From assembly GCF_000374825.1 (NCBI RefSeq), contig NZ_KB895389.1:29924-93923 (forward strand): a stretch of 64,000 nucleotides of DNA, written 5' to 3'. The translations under genes were made by a program, and so were the position numbers. Source of the DNA: Paenibacillus sanguinis 2301083 = DSM 16941 (GTDB lineage: Bacteria > Bacillota > Bacilli > Paenibacillales > Paenibacillaceae). The notes below the pieces were generated by a model. That model was not told the DNA's origin. It saw nothing but the letters and a program-made list of their open reading frames with translations, and ran no database searches. Numbering within the stretch: the stretch's first letter is position 1; the number at the start of each line of letters is the position of its first letter. Shown piece after piece: positions 53,709 through 63,215 of the stretch.

Positions 53709-53804
53709 GTTCAAAAAGTCGTCTTCTCAGAATACGTGTAGCTCCGCTACTCAGTCCTTAGCTTCATCGAATCTTTTCGGTCCTGCAAATCCGACTTTTT
53801 GAAC
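53709..53804. mobile_element. MITE-like element, 96-bp copy
   Basis: GTTCAAAAAGTC (53709-53720) and GACTTTTTGAAC (53793-53804) are perfect 12-bp terminal inverted repeats. The inner stretch around 53732-53772 (TACGTGTAGCTCCGCTAC onward) aligns with 58735-58774 of the 230-bp copy. There is no coding capacity and no clear target duplication. It lies between ytrH and dnaE. Confidence 0.78.
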
Positions 53805-53906
53805 TCGTACTTATACCATTGTATGGGCGTGTGATGGACATGTATGATAAAATATTTAAATAGAAGTGTACTGGAAAGTGAATAGATAACAGGAGGGATC
53901 GTCCGT

Positions 53907-56900
53907 ATGAATGGCTTTGTTCATCTGCATGTACACAGCGAGTATAGCTTGCTGGATGGCGCGGCACGGCTTGAAGAGCTTGTAGCGAAAGCTGCCGCGT
54001 CCGGGATGAAGGCACTGGCGCTCACGGATCACGGGGTAATGTACGGTGCGGTTCCTTTTTATAAATTGTGCAAGAAACACGGCATTAAGCCCATTATTGG
54101 CTGTGAGGCCTACTTCACCTCAGGTTCGCGCAAGGAGCGCGGCAGCCGTCAGGACCAACCGATTCATCATTTGATTTTGCTTGCCAAGAATGAAGTTGGT
54201 TACCGTAATCTGATGAAGCTGTGCTCTATCGGTCATCTGGAAGGCTTCCACTATAAGCCGCGCATCGATTGGGAGGTGCTTAGCCAGCATCGCGAAGGTT
54301 TGATCTGCCTGAGTGCCTGTCTGGGCGGCGAGGTGCCGTACCATCTGCTGCGAGGTCATGAAGAGGAAGCCAAGCGCGCCGCTTTGCGTTGCCGCGAGGT
54401 GTTCGGAGCTGATTTTTACCTAGAATTACAGGACCATGGGCTGCCGGAGCAGAAGAAGGTGAACCCTCTGCTCGTCAAGCTGGCCGAAGAAACGGGCATT
54501 CCGCTGGTCGTGACTAATGATGTGCATTATTTGAGCGCCGACGATGCGGACGTTCAGGACGTATTGATCTGCATCGGGACGGGCAAGACCGTGGATGACG
54601 AGCAGCGGCTGAAGATGAATACCAATCAGCTTTATCTCAAAACCGCTGAGGAGATGGCTGCGTTATTCCCCCACTTGCCAACTGCCTATGCCAATACGGA
54701 AACCATTGCAGAGGGCTGCAATTTGGAACTGGAGTTTGATCGCCATATTCTGCCGGCTTACCGGCCGATTCCCGAAGGTTTGACTGCCGAAAGCTATTTG
54801 CTGGAGCTGTGCAGGAAGGGAATGGTCGATCGCTATAGCCATTTGCCTAGCTGGCAGGACCCATCCGAGCGGGAGCGCTTGGAACAGCGGTTGAATTATG
54901 AGCTTGGCGTCATTGCGGGGATGGGCTTTTCCGATTATTTCCTGATTGTCTGGGATTTTATTGCATTTGCCCATCGAAGCGGCATTGTTACCGGGCCGGG
55001 TCGAGGCTCGTCCGCAGGCAGCCTGGTGGCTTACGTGCTGCGGATTACCGATGTGGATCCAATGAAATATCATCTGTTGTTCGAGCGCTTCCTGAATCCT
55101 GAGAGAATTACGATGCCGGATATCGATATCGACTTCAGTGATGAGCGGCGGGATGAGGTTATTGCTTACGTGGTCCAGAAATACGGAGCCGAGCATGTTG
55201 CCCAGATCATTACCTTCGGGACGATGGCGGCGCGCGCGGCGGTTCGCGATGTGGGCCGCGCCTTAAATGTGCCGTTTGGCGAGGTGGACAAGACCGCGAA
55301 GCTGATTCCCGGCAATCTGGGGATGACCATCGAGCGCGCCTTGAAGGAAAGCCCTGACCTGAAGGCATTGTACGAGACCTCCGAACGGGTCAAGCGACTG
55401 CTGGACATGGCGAAGAAGGTAGAGGGTATGCCACGCCACGCCTCAACCCATGCTGCAGGCGTTGTGATCTCGCGTGATCCGCTCACAGATGCCGTTCCGC
55501 TTCAGGCCGGCGGGGAGCAGATTGCACTGACGCAATATTCGATGGAGAACCTGGAAGCCATTGGCTTGCTGAAAATGGATTTCCTTGGCTTGCGCACCTT
55601 GTCAATCATCGAGCGATCCCTGCACTGGATTCGGGAGCAAACCGGGCAAAGCCTGGATTTTCGGGATATCCCTGACAATGATCCGTTGACCTATGACATG
55701 CTGGGACGCGGGGAGACAACCGGGGTATTCCAGCTTGAATCTCCAGGAATGCGCCGGGTATTAAAGGAAATGAAAATGTCGGTGTTTGAGGATCTTATCT
55801 CTCTGCTCGCCTTGTATCGCCCGGGGCCGATGGAGTTCATCCCTAAGTATATCGCTGGCAAGCACGGGCAGATCAGCGTGGAGTATCCGCATCCGGATCT
55901 GGAGCCGATTCTCAAGGATACGTACGGCATCATCGTGTATCAGGAGCAAATTATGCAGATCGCCTCCGGGATGGCAGGCTTCTCGCTGGGTGAAGCTGAT
56001 CTGCTGCGGCGAGCGGTGTCCAAGAAGAAACGTGAAGTGCTTGACGAACAGCGCGGACATTTCGTTAGCGGAAGCAAGCAGCAGGGCTATACCGAGGCGG
56101 AGGCCGATGCAGTATACGATATGATTGTGCGCTTTGCCGATTACGGCTTTCCGCGCGCCCATGCCGCCGCCTATGGCGTGCTGGCGTTCCAGACCGCCTA
56201 TCTCAAGGCGCATTATCCGGTGCATTTCATGGCCTCGATGCTGACGGCCGTGATGGGTAGTCATCGGAAGGTGGCGGAATATATTGTAGAGTGCCGGAGA
56301 ATGGGCATTACCGTGCTGCCGCCAGACGTAAATGAGAGCCAGGTGCTGTTCACCCCCCAAGCTCGGGCTGGAGAAGGCCCCGTGCCAAACGGTGAAGCAG
56401 ATGACGAGTTCTTCATAGGCGTCATTCGCTTTGGGTTGGCCGCGATCAAGAACGTCGGCACCCAGGCGATTGAGAGCATTCTTCGGGAACGGCAGGAGCG
56501 TCCGTTCGACAGCCTGCTCGATTTCTGCCGACGGGTTGACTTAAGAACCTGCAACAAGCGGGTCATCGAATCGCTGATTCAGGGCGGGGCCTTTGACTCG
56601 TTGCCGGGGCACCGGGCCCAATTGCTGGCGATGCTGGATGAAACGGTGGATGCGGCCCTGAAATGGCGCAAGGAACGGGATGATTTGCAAATTCAGCTCT
56701 TTGATTTTGTAGAGTCGCCGAACTGGGAGATCGAGTATCCGGATATCCCGAAATTTTCGGCCGGAGAGCAGCTTGATCTGGAGCGGGAGCTGCTGGGCCT
56801 GTACCTGTCCGGGCACCCGCTGGACGATTTCAGCGAGCTTCTGGAGGGAGATGGCGTGGAGCGGCTGATGGATCTGGCCGAGGCTGCTGACGAGAGCCGG

Positions 56901-57578
56901 ACGCTGGTGGCGGGGATGGTCGTCTCCGTCAAAGCGATTACAACCAAGCAGGGCAAGGCGATGGCCTTCGTGGAACTGGAGGACCAGATCGAACGCTGCG
57001 AGGTGGTGTTGTTCCCTGAGGTATGGCGGCGCTCGGCCGCTCATGTCCGCAAGGGGGCTTTGCTCGCGTTGCGCGCTACCGTCCAGTTGCAGGACGAGGG
57101 CTTCAAGCTGCTGGCCGACGAAGTGGCCCCGCTCAGCGAGCAAAGCCTGGCCCAGCTGCGCCGCGGCCTGACCCGCGGGCGCGGTGCAGCTGGAGCCGCC
57201 GCCGGAAGCCGGGGCGGCAGGCGGACCTCTGCTGCGCGCCAGCCGGAGGGGCGCGCAGCAGAACGCGCGCCGGCGGCGGGGGCAAGCGCCGGCGGGGCTG
57301 TGCGCGCCGCAGCGACGGCGTCCGGCGCGGGTACGCAGAAGACGGCGCCGCAGCGCGTCTTCATCAAGATCACGGCCGCGGCGGCGGAGAACCCGCGCCT
57401 GCTAGACCGGCTCAAGCTGCTGCTGGAGCAGCACCACGGGCCGGTCGGGACGGTGCTCTTTTACGAGAACACCGGCAAGCTGCTTGCCTTGACCGAACGC
57501 TATAGCATCAAGCCTTCGCCGGCCTTGTTCCGCGAAATGGAGCAGATGCTTGGCCCGGAGACAGTTAAGCTTAAATAG
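53907..57578 (+). CDS. dnaE: DNA polymerase III alpha subunit DnaE
   Basis: A 1223-residue replicative polymerase of the DnaE (not PolC) type. The PHP domain starts the protein with HLHVHSEYSLLDGA (6-19). The palm carries PDIDIDF at 404-410 with catalytic aspartates, plus GPGRGSSAGSLVAYVL (about 367-382). Further on are VYQEQIMQIASGMAGFSLGEADLLRRA, the tandem helix-hairpin-helix region, and an OB-fold (about 1000-1090). Residues about 1092-1150 form an A/G/R-rich low-complexity linker encoded by very GC-rich DNA (57180-57350), unlike the rest of the gene. In Bacillota DnaE extends lagging-strand primers before PolC takes over. AGGAGGG precedes the ATG. Confidence 0.97.
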   Translation: MNGFVHLHVHSEYSLLDGAARLEELVAKAAASGMKALALTDHGVMYGAVPFYKLCKKHGIKPIIGCEAYFTSGSRKERGSRQDQPIHHLILLAKNEVGYRNLMKLCSIGHLEGFHYKPRIDWEVLSQHREGLICLSACLGGEVPYHLLRGHEEEAKRAALRCREVFGADFYLELQDHGLPEQKKVNPLLVKLAEETGIPLVVTNDVHYLSADDADVQDVLICIGTGKTVDDEQRLKMNTNQLYLKTAEEMAALFPHLPTAYANTETIAEGCNLELEFDRHILPAYRPIPEGLTAESYLLELCRKGMVDRYSHLPSWQDPSERERLEQRLNYELGVIAGMGFSDYFLIVWDFIAFAHRSGIVTGPGRGSSAGSLVAYVLRITDVDPMKYHLLFERFLNPERITMPDIDIDFSDERRDEVIAYVVQKYGAEHVAQIITFGTMAARAAVRDVGRALNVPFGEVDKTAKLIPGNLGMTIERALKESPDLKALYETSERVKRLLDMAKKVEGMPRHASTHAAGVVISRDPLTDAVPLQAGGEQIALTQYSMENLEAIGLLKMDFLGLRTLSIIERSLHWIREQTGQSLDFRDIPDNDPLTYDMLGRGETTGVFQLESPGMRRVLKEMKMSVFEDLISLLALYRPGPMEFIPKYIAGKHGQISVEYPHPDLEPILKDTYGIIVYQEQIMQIASGMAGFSLGEADLLRRAVSKKKREVLDEQRGHFVSGSKQQGYTEAEADAVYDMIVRFADYGFPRAHAAAYGVLAFQTAYLKAHYPVHFMASMLTAVMGSHRKVAEYIVECRRMGITVLPPDVNESQVLFTPQARAGEGPVPNGEADDEFFIGVIRFGLAAIKNVGTQAIESILRERQERPFDSLLDFCRRVDLRTCNKRVIESLIQGGAFDSLPGHRAQLLAMLDETVDAALKWRKERDDLQIQLFDFVESPNWEIEYPDIPKFSAGEQLDLERELLGLYLSGHPLDDFSELLEGDGVERLMDLAEAADESRTLVAGMVVSVKAITTKQGKAMAFVELEDQIERCEVVLFPEVWRRSAAHVRKGALLALRATVQLQDEGFKLLADEVAPLSEQSLAQLRRGLTRGRGAAGAAAGSRGGRRTSAARQPEGRAAERAPAAGASAGGAVRAAATASGAGTQKTAPQRVFIKITAAAAENPRLLDRLKLLLEQHHGPVGTVLFYENTGKLLALTERYSIKPSPALFREMEQMLGPETVKLK

Positions 57579-57587
57579 CGATGGACC

Positions 57588-57627
57588 AGCCTGTCCTTAT
57601 GCCTTTACCGGCAAGGGCGGGCTTTTT
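57588..57627 (+). terminator. Rho-independent terminator after dnaE
   Basis: AGCCTGTCCTTATGCC pairs with GGCAAGGGCGGGCT (some G-T pairs) and is followed by TTTTT. Confidence 0.75.
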
Positions 57628-57765
57628 GACGAACATTTTGCCAGACATGCGCATACACTTAGGAACACGATAGAACAGAAGCCAATCATCGTGGGGAAAT
57701 GCGGATTTGCGGAAGAGACCTTGGTGCAAGTCTACAAGGGGGAAGTCTAAAGGAGGAAGATGCGC

Positions 57766-58275
57766 ATGTCATATCAATTAGCCCAAAGCTGGTTGCTTCG
57801 TCGAGGGGTGAAGCTGGAGGAAATTGCCCGGATTGTGTATTCGCTGCAAATCCCGTATCATCAGGATCTGACTATCCAGCAATGTTTGGAAAGCGTGAAG
57901 GCTATATTGCAAAAAAGAGAAGTTCAATATACATTGTTTACGGGCATTGCCCTTGATGAACTCGCGGAGCAACAGCTGCTTCCCGAGCCGCTTCAGGCTA
58001 TCATGGGTGCCGATGAGCCGCTTTATGGCGTCGACGAGACGCTGGCGCTGGGCATTACCAATGTATTCGGAATGATTGGGCTGACGAGCTTTGGTTACTT
58101 GGACAAGGTCAAGCCGGGAATCATCGGCAAACTAAATAATAAAGGCGAGAGAATTCACGTCTTCCTCGACGATCTGGTTGCAGGGCTTGCTGCTGCGGCT
58201 TCTGCCCGCATTGCCCATAAGAATGAGCATGCGGCGGCCTACACTCCGGCCGATCCGCCGAACGCTACAGATTAG
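57766..58275 (+). CDS. Phosphatidylglycerophosphatase A family protein (YutG-like)
   Basis: A 169-residue protein from the ATG at 57766, nine bases after AGGAGG; an ATG at 57760 is too close to that site. Family landmarks are GVKLEEIARIVYSLQIPYHQDLTIQQC at the start, TNVFGMIGLTSFGYLDKVKPGIIGKLNNKG in the middle, and HVFLDDLVAGLAAAASARI near the C-terminus. These match the YutG/PgpA domain found in Bacillus. E. coli PgpA dephosphorylates phosphatidylglycerophosphate; the activity here is inferred from the family. The gene stands alone between dnaE and the DUF2007-like gene. Confidence 0.88.
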   Translation: MSYQLAQSWLLRRGVKLEEIARIVYSLQIPYHQDLTIQQCLESVKAILQKREVQYTLFTGIALDELAEQQLLPEPLQAIMGADEPLYGVDETLALGITNVFGMIGLTSFGYLDKVKPGIIGKLNNKGERIHVFLDDLVAGLAAAASARIAHKNEHAAAYTPADPPNATD

Positions 58276-58339
58276 CCCGACGGGTCAATGATGTCCATCT
58301 GAACCCTCCTCACGAAGAGGTCCCTTTGTTGCGGGAAAT

Positions 58340-58369
58340 TTGAAAATTATGTTATCATTACTCTATTAT
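58340..58369 (+). promoter_or_regulatory. Probable sigma-A promoter
   Basis: TTGAAA (58340-58345), 18-bp spacer, TATTAT (58364-58369), about 38 bases before the ATG at 58408. Five of six bases match the consensus at each box. Confidence 0.55.
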
Positions 58370-58407
58370 ACGGGTTCGAAGATGAGGTTAGGGGGCTTTT
58401 AAAGGGC

Positions 58408-58596
58408 ATGTGGACTGTCATATATATTGCGCCAACCGTCAAGGTTGCCGATATGATCCAAACGAAACTGACGGAAGAAGGATTTCTTGTCCGAACACGT
58501 CCTGTTAATTTATCCAAGCAACAGTTTGAGATTTTGGTTCCTTCCGGGGAACTGGAGGAAGTACAAGAAGTATTAAATTCGATTTTACATCCTTAG
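58408..58596 (+). CDS. DUF2007-like small protein
   Basis: A 62-residue protein: a beta strand MWTVIYIAPT, a helix (KVADMIQTKLTEEGF), a strand (LVRTRPVN) and a final strand-helix (FEILVPSGELEEVQEVLNSIL). This ferredoxin-like beta-alpha-beta plan is the DUF2007 (putative signal-transducing, GlnB-like) fold. It is upstream of accD in the same direction, but a MITE-like element and 357 bases intervene, so co-transcription is doubtful. Function is unknown. Confidence 0.72.
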   Translation: MWTVIYIAPTVKVADMIQTKLTEEGFLVRTRPVNLSKQQFEILVPSGELEEVQEVLNSILHP

Positions 58597-58611
58597 CGGG
58601 AGTTCAAAAAG

Positions 58612-58841
58612 TCATCTTTTGATCACGAAGCGGCTTTCGGAAGTAGATTCGGCATTGAATCATGAATTCAGCCGGCCTGGCTATGGCTTTCGAAGCGTGT
58701 TTCTTCCAGAAATATTTTAAAGCTCACGTACCCGATACGTAAGTTCCGCTTCTTATCCCTAGCTTTATCCAAACCTCAAGCGTTATGAAAAACGCACATC
58801 GGAAGCATAGGCTTTGGTGCTGATAATCTGACTTTTTGAAC
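58612..58841. mobile_element. MITE-like element, 230-bp copy
   Basis: It has the same perfect 12-bp terminal inverted repeats as the element at 53709: GTTCAAAAAGTC (58612-58623) and GACTTTTTGAAC (58830-58841). It carries about 130 more bases than the short copy, and 58735-58774 aligns to 53732-53772. It has no open frame of significance and lies between the DUF2007-like gene and accD. Confidence 0.78.
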
Positions 58842-58953
58842 ATGTTTGAGCATGTAGACAAGGCAAGATACGAGAACGGCAGATTTCAGGAGGCCAAATG
58901 CATCCTGCTGCAACAGATGAGGCCTATAAATAAACGGCTGAAGAGGTGTAGTT

Positions 58954-59847
58954 GTGTTCAAAGATTTGTTCCAGAAGAAAAGAAAATACGCGACCATTCC
59001 TTCAGGGCGCACCGGCAGCGAAGACAATACGGCGACTTCTGACCGTCCAAAGCGCGAGATTCCGGAAGGTCTGATGAATAAATGCAGCCATTGCGGCTCC
59101 ATTCAATACAGCAAAGAGTTGGAGAAGAATTACAAGGTATGTCCGGCTTGCGGGCACCATATGCGGCTGAACGCGCTGGAGCGGATACGTTTTACGCTGG
59201 ATGAGGGTAGCTTCAAGGAATATGATGCAGACCTGATCTCCGTCGACCCGTTGGAATTTCCGGGTTATGCCAGCAAGCTGGAGCAGCAGACGCTGAAGTC
59301 TGGCTTGAGAGAGGCGGTAGTGACCGGAGAGGGGACCATCGGAGGCTTCCCTGCCATTGTGGCGATCATGAGCTTTGACTTCTTCTCCGGCAGTATGGGA
59401 TCCGTTGTGGGTGAGAAGATTACCCGCGCAGTAGAGGCGGCCACGGAGAAGCGCCTGCCGATGATTATCTTCTCAACCTCAGGCGGAGCGCGGATGCAGG
59501 AGAGCATCCTTAGCTTGATGCAGATGGCCAAGACAAGCGCTGCCTTGGCTCGTCTGAGTGAGCAGGGAGGGCTGTATATCTCGGTCATTACGGACCCTAC
59601 CACGGGTGGCGTATCGGCCAGCTTTGCTATGCTTGGCGATATTATTGTGGCCGAGCCCGGAGCTGTCTTCGGGTTTGCCGGAAGAATTGTCATCGAGCAG
59701 ACCATTCGCCAGAAGCTTCCGGACAATTTCCAGACGGCGGAATTCAATCTGGAGCATGGACAGTTGGACCTGGTTGTTCACCGCAAGGAAATGAAAGCTA
59801 CACTGGCTAAATTGCTAGATTTGCACGGCGTGAAGGGAGGGGCATAA
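58954..59847 (+). CDS. accD: Acetyl-CoA carboxylase carboxyltransferase subunit beta
   Basis: A 297-residue protein from the GTG at 58954 behind AGAGGTG. A zinc ribbon is present at C44, C47, C63 and C66 (NKCSHCGSI and KVCPACGHH). The carboxyltransferase domain follows, with [26 protein letters not shown] and [18 protein letters not shown]. With AccA it transfers the carboxyl group from biotin to acetyl-CoA, the first step in fatty acid synthesis. accA begins at the base right after its stop. Confidence 0.97.
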   Translation: MFKDLFQKKRKYATIPSGRTGSEDNTATSDRPKREIPEGLMNKCSHCGSIQYSKELEKNYKVCPACGHHMRLNALERIRFTLDEGSFKEYDADLISVDPLEFPGYASKLEQQTLKSGLREAVVTGEGTIGGFPAIVAIMSFDFFSGSMGSVVGEKITRAVEAATEKRLPMIIFSTSGGARMQESILSLMQMAKTSAALARLSEQGGLYISVITDPTTGGVSASFAMLGDIIVAEPGAVFGFAGRIVIEQTIRQKLPDNFQTAEFNLEHGQLDLVVHRKEMKATLAKLLDLHGVKGGA

Positions 59848-60960
59848 ATGGCGGGCGAATTGCCTTTTGAAACACCTCTTGTCAAACTGCGCGAGAAGAT
59901 TCAGGAGCTGGAGCAATTCGGCACTGAGAAAGGGATCGATTTCACGGAGGAAATCGCGCGTTTGGAAGAGCGTTATCGGCAGCTGGAGGAAGAAATCTAT
60001 AGCAATATTACGCCTTCTCAAAAGATGCATCTGGCCCGTGACCATCAACGCCCAACATCGCTGGATATGATTAGCCTGATCTTTGAAGGCTTTATCGAGC
60101 TTCACGGAGACCGGGTATTCGGCGATGATCTTGCTGTTGTTGGAGGGTTGGCCAAGCTTGAAGGAATGCCAGTAACGGTGATCGGTCAACAGCGAGGCAA
60201 GGATACGAAGGACAACATTGCCCGTTTCTTCGGAAGCGCGCACCCGGAAGGCTTCCGCAAGGCGCTGCGTCTGATGCAGCAGGCGGAGAAGTTCCGCCGT
60301 CCGATTATTACATTTATCGATACGAAGGGGGCGTACCCTGGCATCACAGCTGAGGAGAGAGGGCAGTCTGAAGCCATCGCCCGCAACCTGCGGGATATGT
60401 CTATGCTCAGGGTGCCCGTCATTTGTGTCGTTCTTGGCGAGGGCGGCAGCGGAGGAGCGCTGGCTCTGGGCGTTGGCAACCGTGTGCTGATGATGGAGAA
60501 TGCCATTTATTCCGTTATTTCTCCAAACGGAGCCGCTTCAATTTTGTGGAAGGATGCTTCCAAGGCCGATCAAGCGGCGGAAGCGATGAAGATTACGGCT
60601 CAGGATCTGCTGGATATGGAAGTGATTGAGGAGATTATTCCCGAGCCTCGCGGCGGAGCAGGCCGGGATTATGAGGCTGCGGCGAAAGCGATCAAGAACG
60701 GACTGCTGCGGCATCTTGAAGAATTGTCTGTTATGAACCCGGACGAGCTGGTAGAGGATCGTTATTTGAAATTCCGGAAAATTGGCAAGTTTGCGGTGGC
60801 GCCGAAGGCTGAACCTCCTGTTGCACGACATGCGGAAGAGGTCGCTGAAGTAGCAGCCATGCCGCAGGAAGATGTCGCGGAAGAACTGGTGGAGGCGCCT
60901 GAGGTGTCGAATGATGCTACCGATGCTCCGACAGAGACTCCCGTTAGTACGGAGCATTAA
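59848..60960 (+). CDS. accA: Acetyl-CoA carboxylase carboxyltransferase subunit alpha
   Basis: A 370-residue protein, about 45-55 residues longer than the usual 319-325. The core (1-315) is standard: [19 protein letters not shown] at the start, [50 protein letters not shown] and [19 protein letters not shown], and a C-terminal [12 protein letters not shown]. After this the protein continues as an acidic A/E/V/P-rich tail (residues 316-370), probably disordered. It begins immediately after the accD stop. The tail may be a lineage-specific extension. Confidence 0.96.
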   Translation: MAGELPFETPLVKLREKIQELEQFGTEKGIDFTEEIARLEERYRQLEEEIYSNITPSQKMHLARDHQRPTSLDMISLIFEGFIELHGDRVFGDDLAVVGGLAKLEGMPVTVIGQQRGKDTKDNIARFFGSAHPEGFRKALRLMQQAEKFRRPIITFIDTKGAYPGITAEERGQSEAIARNLRDMSMLRVPVICVVLGEGGSGGALALGVGNRVLMMENAIYSVISPNGAASILWKDASKADQAAEAMKITAQDLLDMEVIEEIIPEPRGGAGRDYEAAAKAIKNGLLRHLEELSVMNPDELVEDRYLKFRKIGKFAVAPKAEPPVARHAEEVAEVAAMPQEDVAEELVEAPEVSNDATDAPTETPVSTEH

Positions 60961-60961
60961 T

Positions 60962-61015
60962 ACTATCCCGGTTTATTTTCGTCCTTATTAGGATATAATG
61001 GAGCTTCGGGATAGT
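60962..61015 (+). terminator. Inverted repeat between accA and pyk, enclosing a -10 box
   Basis: ACTATCCCG (60962-60970) pairs with CGGGATAGT (61007-61015). The 36-base loop contains TATAAT at 60994-60999, a plausible -10 for pyk. It could form a weak terminator for accDA, or a regulatory structure near the pyk promoter. Confidence 0.45.
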
Positions 61016-61147
61016 CCTGAGATGGAGAATCCACACAATGTTCGTTAATTTATGATAAACTTCCTATACAAATCGACAAAACTATAGTAAATTTAATTGT
61101 TGGAAAAGACTATACAGAGAGAACTATTTAAAACGGAGGAAACCCAA

Positions 61148-62569
61148 ATGCGCAAAACAAAAATCGTATGTACTATCGGTCCTTCCAGTGAATCGTTAGA
61201 GAACATCAAGAAGCTGATTATGGCTGGAATGAACGTCGCTCGCTTGAACTTCTCCCATGGTGATTTTGAGGAGCATGGCGGCCGGATCAAGACGATCCGC
61301 CAAGCGAGTGCAGAGCTGGGGAAATCAATCGCCATACTGTTGGACACAAAAGGTCCTGAAATCCGTACCGGCAAATTGAAGGAAGAAGCTATTGAGCTTG
61401 AGCAGGATGAATTCCTGACCTTGACCACTGAAGAAATTCTTGGCGACAAGGATCGCATTTCCATCACGTACAAGGAGCTTCCTAACGATGTGGAAGTGGG
61501 CTCGACCATTTTGATCGATGACGGATTGATTGGGCTGACGGTCGTTGATGTGCAAGGCACTGAAATTAAATGCCGAATTGTCAACGGCGGTACTGTCAAG
61601 AGCAAGAAAGGCGTTAACGTACCCGGCGTGAATATTTCCCTGCCAGGCATCACAGAGAAAGATGCTAGCGATATTCAGTTTGGTATCGAGCAAGGCATCG
61701 ATTTTATTGCGGCTTCCTTCGTTCGTAAAGCGGCTGACGTGCTTGAAATTCGTCAATTGCTTGAGAAGCAAAATGCGGCGCATATTCAAATTATCTCCAA
61801 GATTGAAAACCAGCAGGGTGTAGATAACCTTGATGAAATTTTGGAAGTTTCCGACGGCTTGATGGTTGCCCGCGGCGACCTTGGCGTGGAAATTCCTGCC
61901 GAAGATGTGCCTTTGGCCCAAAAACGGATGATCGAGAAATGTAATCGTGTGGGCAAACCGGTTATTACCGCTACACAAATGCTGGATTCCATGCAACGCA
62001 ATCCTAGACCTACACGCGCTGAAGCCAGTGATGTAGCGAACGCGATCTTCGACGGTACAGACGCCATCATGTTGTCTGGCGAAACGGCTGCCGGGAAATA
62101 TCCAGTGGAATCCGTGTTGACGATGGCTCGCATCGCTGAAAAAGCGGAATCCGCACTGGAATATCGTGAAATCTTCATCAAACAAAGCAATGCTCAACAA
62201 ACAACGGTTACTGAAGCGATCAGTCAAGCTGTAGCTAACTCTGCGCTGGAATTGAACGCCAAGGCAATCATTACTTCGACTGAAACTGGCTATACGGCCC
62301 GTATGGTATCTAAATACCGTCCGAAAGCGCCAATCATCGCGGTAACTACAGCAGATCAAACGCTCCGTCGTTTGGCTCTGAACTGGGGAGTGACTCCAGT
62401 GAAAGGTGAAGTAGCTGCGACTACCGATGAAATGTTTGACAAGGCAATGAAGGGTGGCCTGGACTCCGGTCTGGTTAAGGAAGGCGATCTTGTTGTCCTG
62501 TCCGCTGGCGTGCCGCTTGGAAGTTCCGGTTCGACGAACCTGATCAAAATCGGACAAATCCGCAAGTAG
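61148..62569 (+). CDS. pyk: Pyruvate kinase
   Basis: A 473-residue pyruvate kinase from the ATG at 61148, behind GGAGG; the upstream in-frame TTG at 61097 has no site. It shows [12 protein letters not shown] at the start, [38 protein letters not shown] (catalytic lysine) and [12 protein letters not shown] with the Mg-binding acid. The enzyme makes ATP and pyruvate from PEP in glycolysis. The B. subtilis enzyme has 585 residues with an extra C-terminal PEP-utiliser-like domain; this one ends at the classical length, as in E. coli PykF. In B. subtilis pfkA precedes it; here it does not. Confidence 0.96.
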   Translation: MRKTKIVCTIGPSSESLENIKKLIMAGMNVARLNFSHGDFEEHGGRIKTIRQASAELGKSIAILLDTKGPEIRTGKLKEEAIELEQDEFLTLTTEEILGDKDRISITYKELPNDVEVGSTILIDDGLIGLTVVDVQGTEIKCRIVNGGTVKSKKGVNVPGVNISLPGITEKDASDIQFGIEQGIDFIAASFVRKAADVLEIRQLLEKQNAAHIQIISKIENQQGVDNLDEILEVSDGLMVARGDLGVEIPAEDVPLAQKRMIEKCNRVGKPVITATQMLDSMQRNPRPTRAEASDVANAIFDGTDAIMLSGETAAGKYPVESVLTMARIAEKAESALEYREIFIKQSNAQQTTVTEAISQAVANSALELNAKAIITSTETGYTARMVSKYRPKAPIIAVTTADQTLRRLALNWGVTPVKGEVAATTDEMFDKAMKGGLDSGLVKEGDLVVLSAGVPLGSSGSTNLIKIGQIRK

Positions 62570-62611
62570 TCGATCATATAAGCATACATGATCATCGTCT
62601 ATGACGATCAT

Positions 62612-62657
62612 AAAAAAGGCAATGGAACACCCGGCAAGGGGGACCATTGCTTTTTTT
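62612..62657 (+). terminator. Rho-independent terminator after pyk
   Basis: AAAAAAGGCAATGG pairs with CCATTGC-TTTTTTT around an 18-base loop, giving a strong stem and T-tract. Confidence 0.85.
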
Positions 62658-62710
62658 GCCTACAGGCTGAATACCAGTAATACAACTATTCCGGGAAGGG
62701 AGCGAAACGA

Positions 62711-63130
62711 ATGCAGGTCTGTGAAGTGGCCATTGAGCCGAGATATTTTGAATACGATATGATGGGTATTATTTATCACTCTCATTATCTGGAGTGGTTT
62801 GAGGTTGGACGATTGTCGCTGATTTGCCAGTTGGGCTTTGACTATTTTGATATGGAGCAAGCCGGTTACATATCTCCTGTTCACGAGATGAAGGTTGAAT
62901 ACAAACGTGGTATAAGATACGGGGATAAGGTAATACTTAAGACTCGAATTGTAAGCAATGGTGGGGTCAAGACGATCTACGGCTATGAGGTTTACAATGG
63001 GGAAGGGACGCTATGCGTTGAGGGGTCTTCATCCCATTACGTAGTGCGTCGTGAAGACTTCAAGCCTGTTCAATTCAAGAAGGCCTTCCCGGACTGGTAT
63101 GCGGCATTTGCGGAGGCGGCTGCACCGTGA
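62711..63130 (+). CDS. Acyl-CoA thioesterase, hotdog fold (YbgC/FadM-like)
   Basis: A 139-residue single hotdog domain. The catalytic segment is YFEYDMMGIIYHSHYLEWFEVGRLSLI (about residues 16-42), where the D in EYDMMGII corresponds to the conserved active-site aspartate of 4-hydroxybenzoyl-CoA-thioesterase-type enzymes. The C-terminus has the strand GTLCVEGSSSHYVV. It probably hydrolyses a short or medium acyl-CoA, with the substrate not determined. GGGAGCGA precedes the ATG. It lies alone between pyk and fxsA. Confidence 0.87.
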   Translation: MQVCEVAIEPRYFEYDMMGIIYHSHYLEWFEVGRLSLICQLGFDYFDMEQAGYISPVHEMKVEYKRGIRYGDKVILKTRIVSNGGVKTIYGYEVYNGEGTLCVEGSSSHYVVRREDFKPVQFKKAFPDWYAAFAEAAAP

Positions 63131-63215
63131 ATTTTGATTATCCGGCGTTGTAGCGGTAAAATACAATTATCAGGAACATTCACATTCTATTGTTGCTTTC
63201 AAAAGGAGTCCTTAT

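Noticed and set aside
57550..57750. A 66-codon open frame between dnaE and the pgpA-like gene
   Set aside because: It starts inside dnaE, crosses the dnaE terminator and has no good ribosome binding site or similarity.
61325..62647. A 440-codon open frame antisense to pyk
   Set aside because: It lies entirely across the strongly supported pyruvate kinase gene. The translation is low-complexity in character with no recognisable domain and no ribosome binding site.
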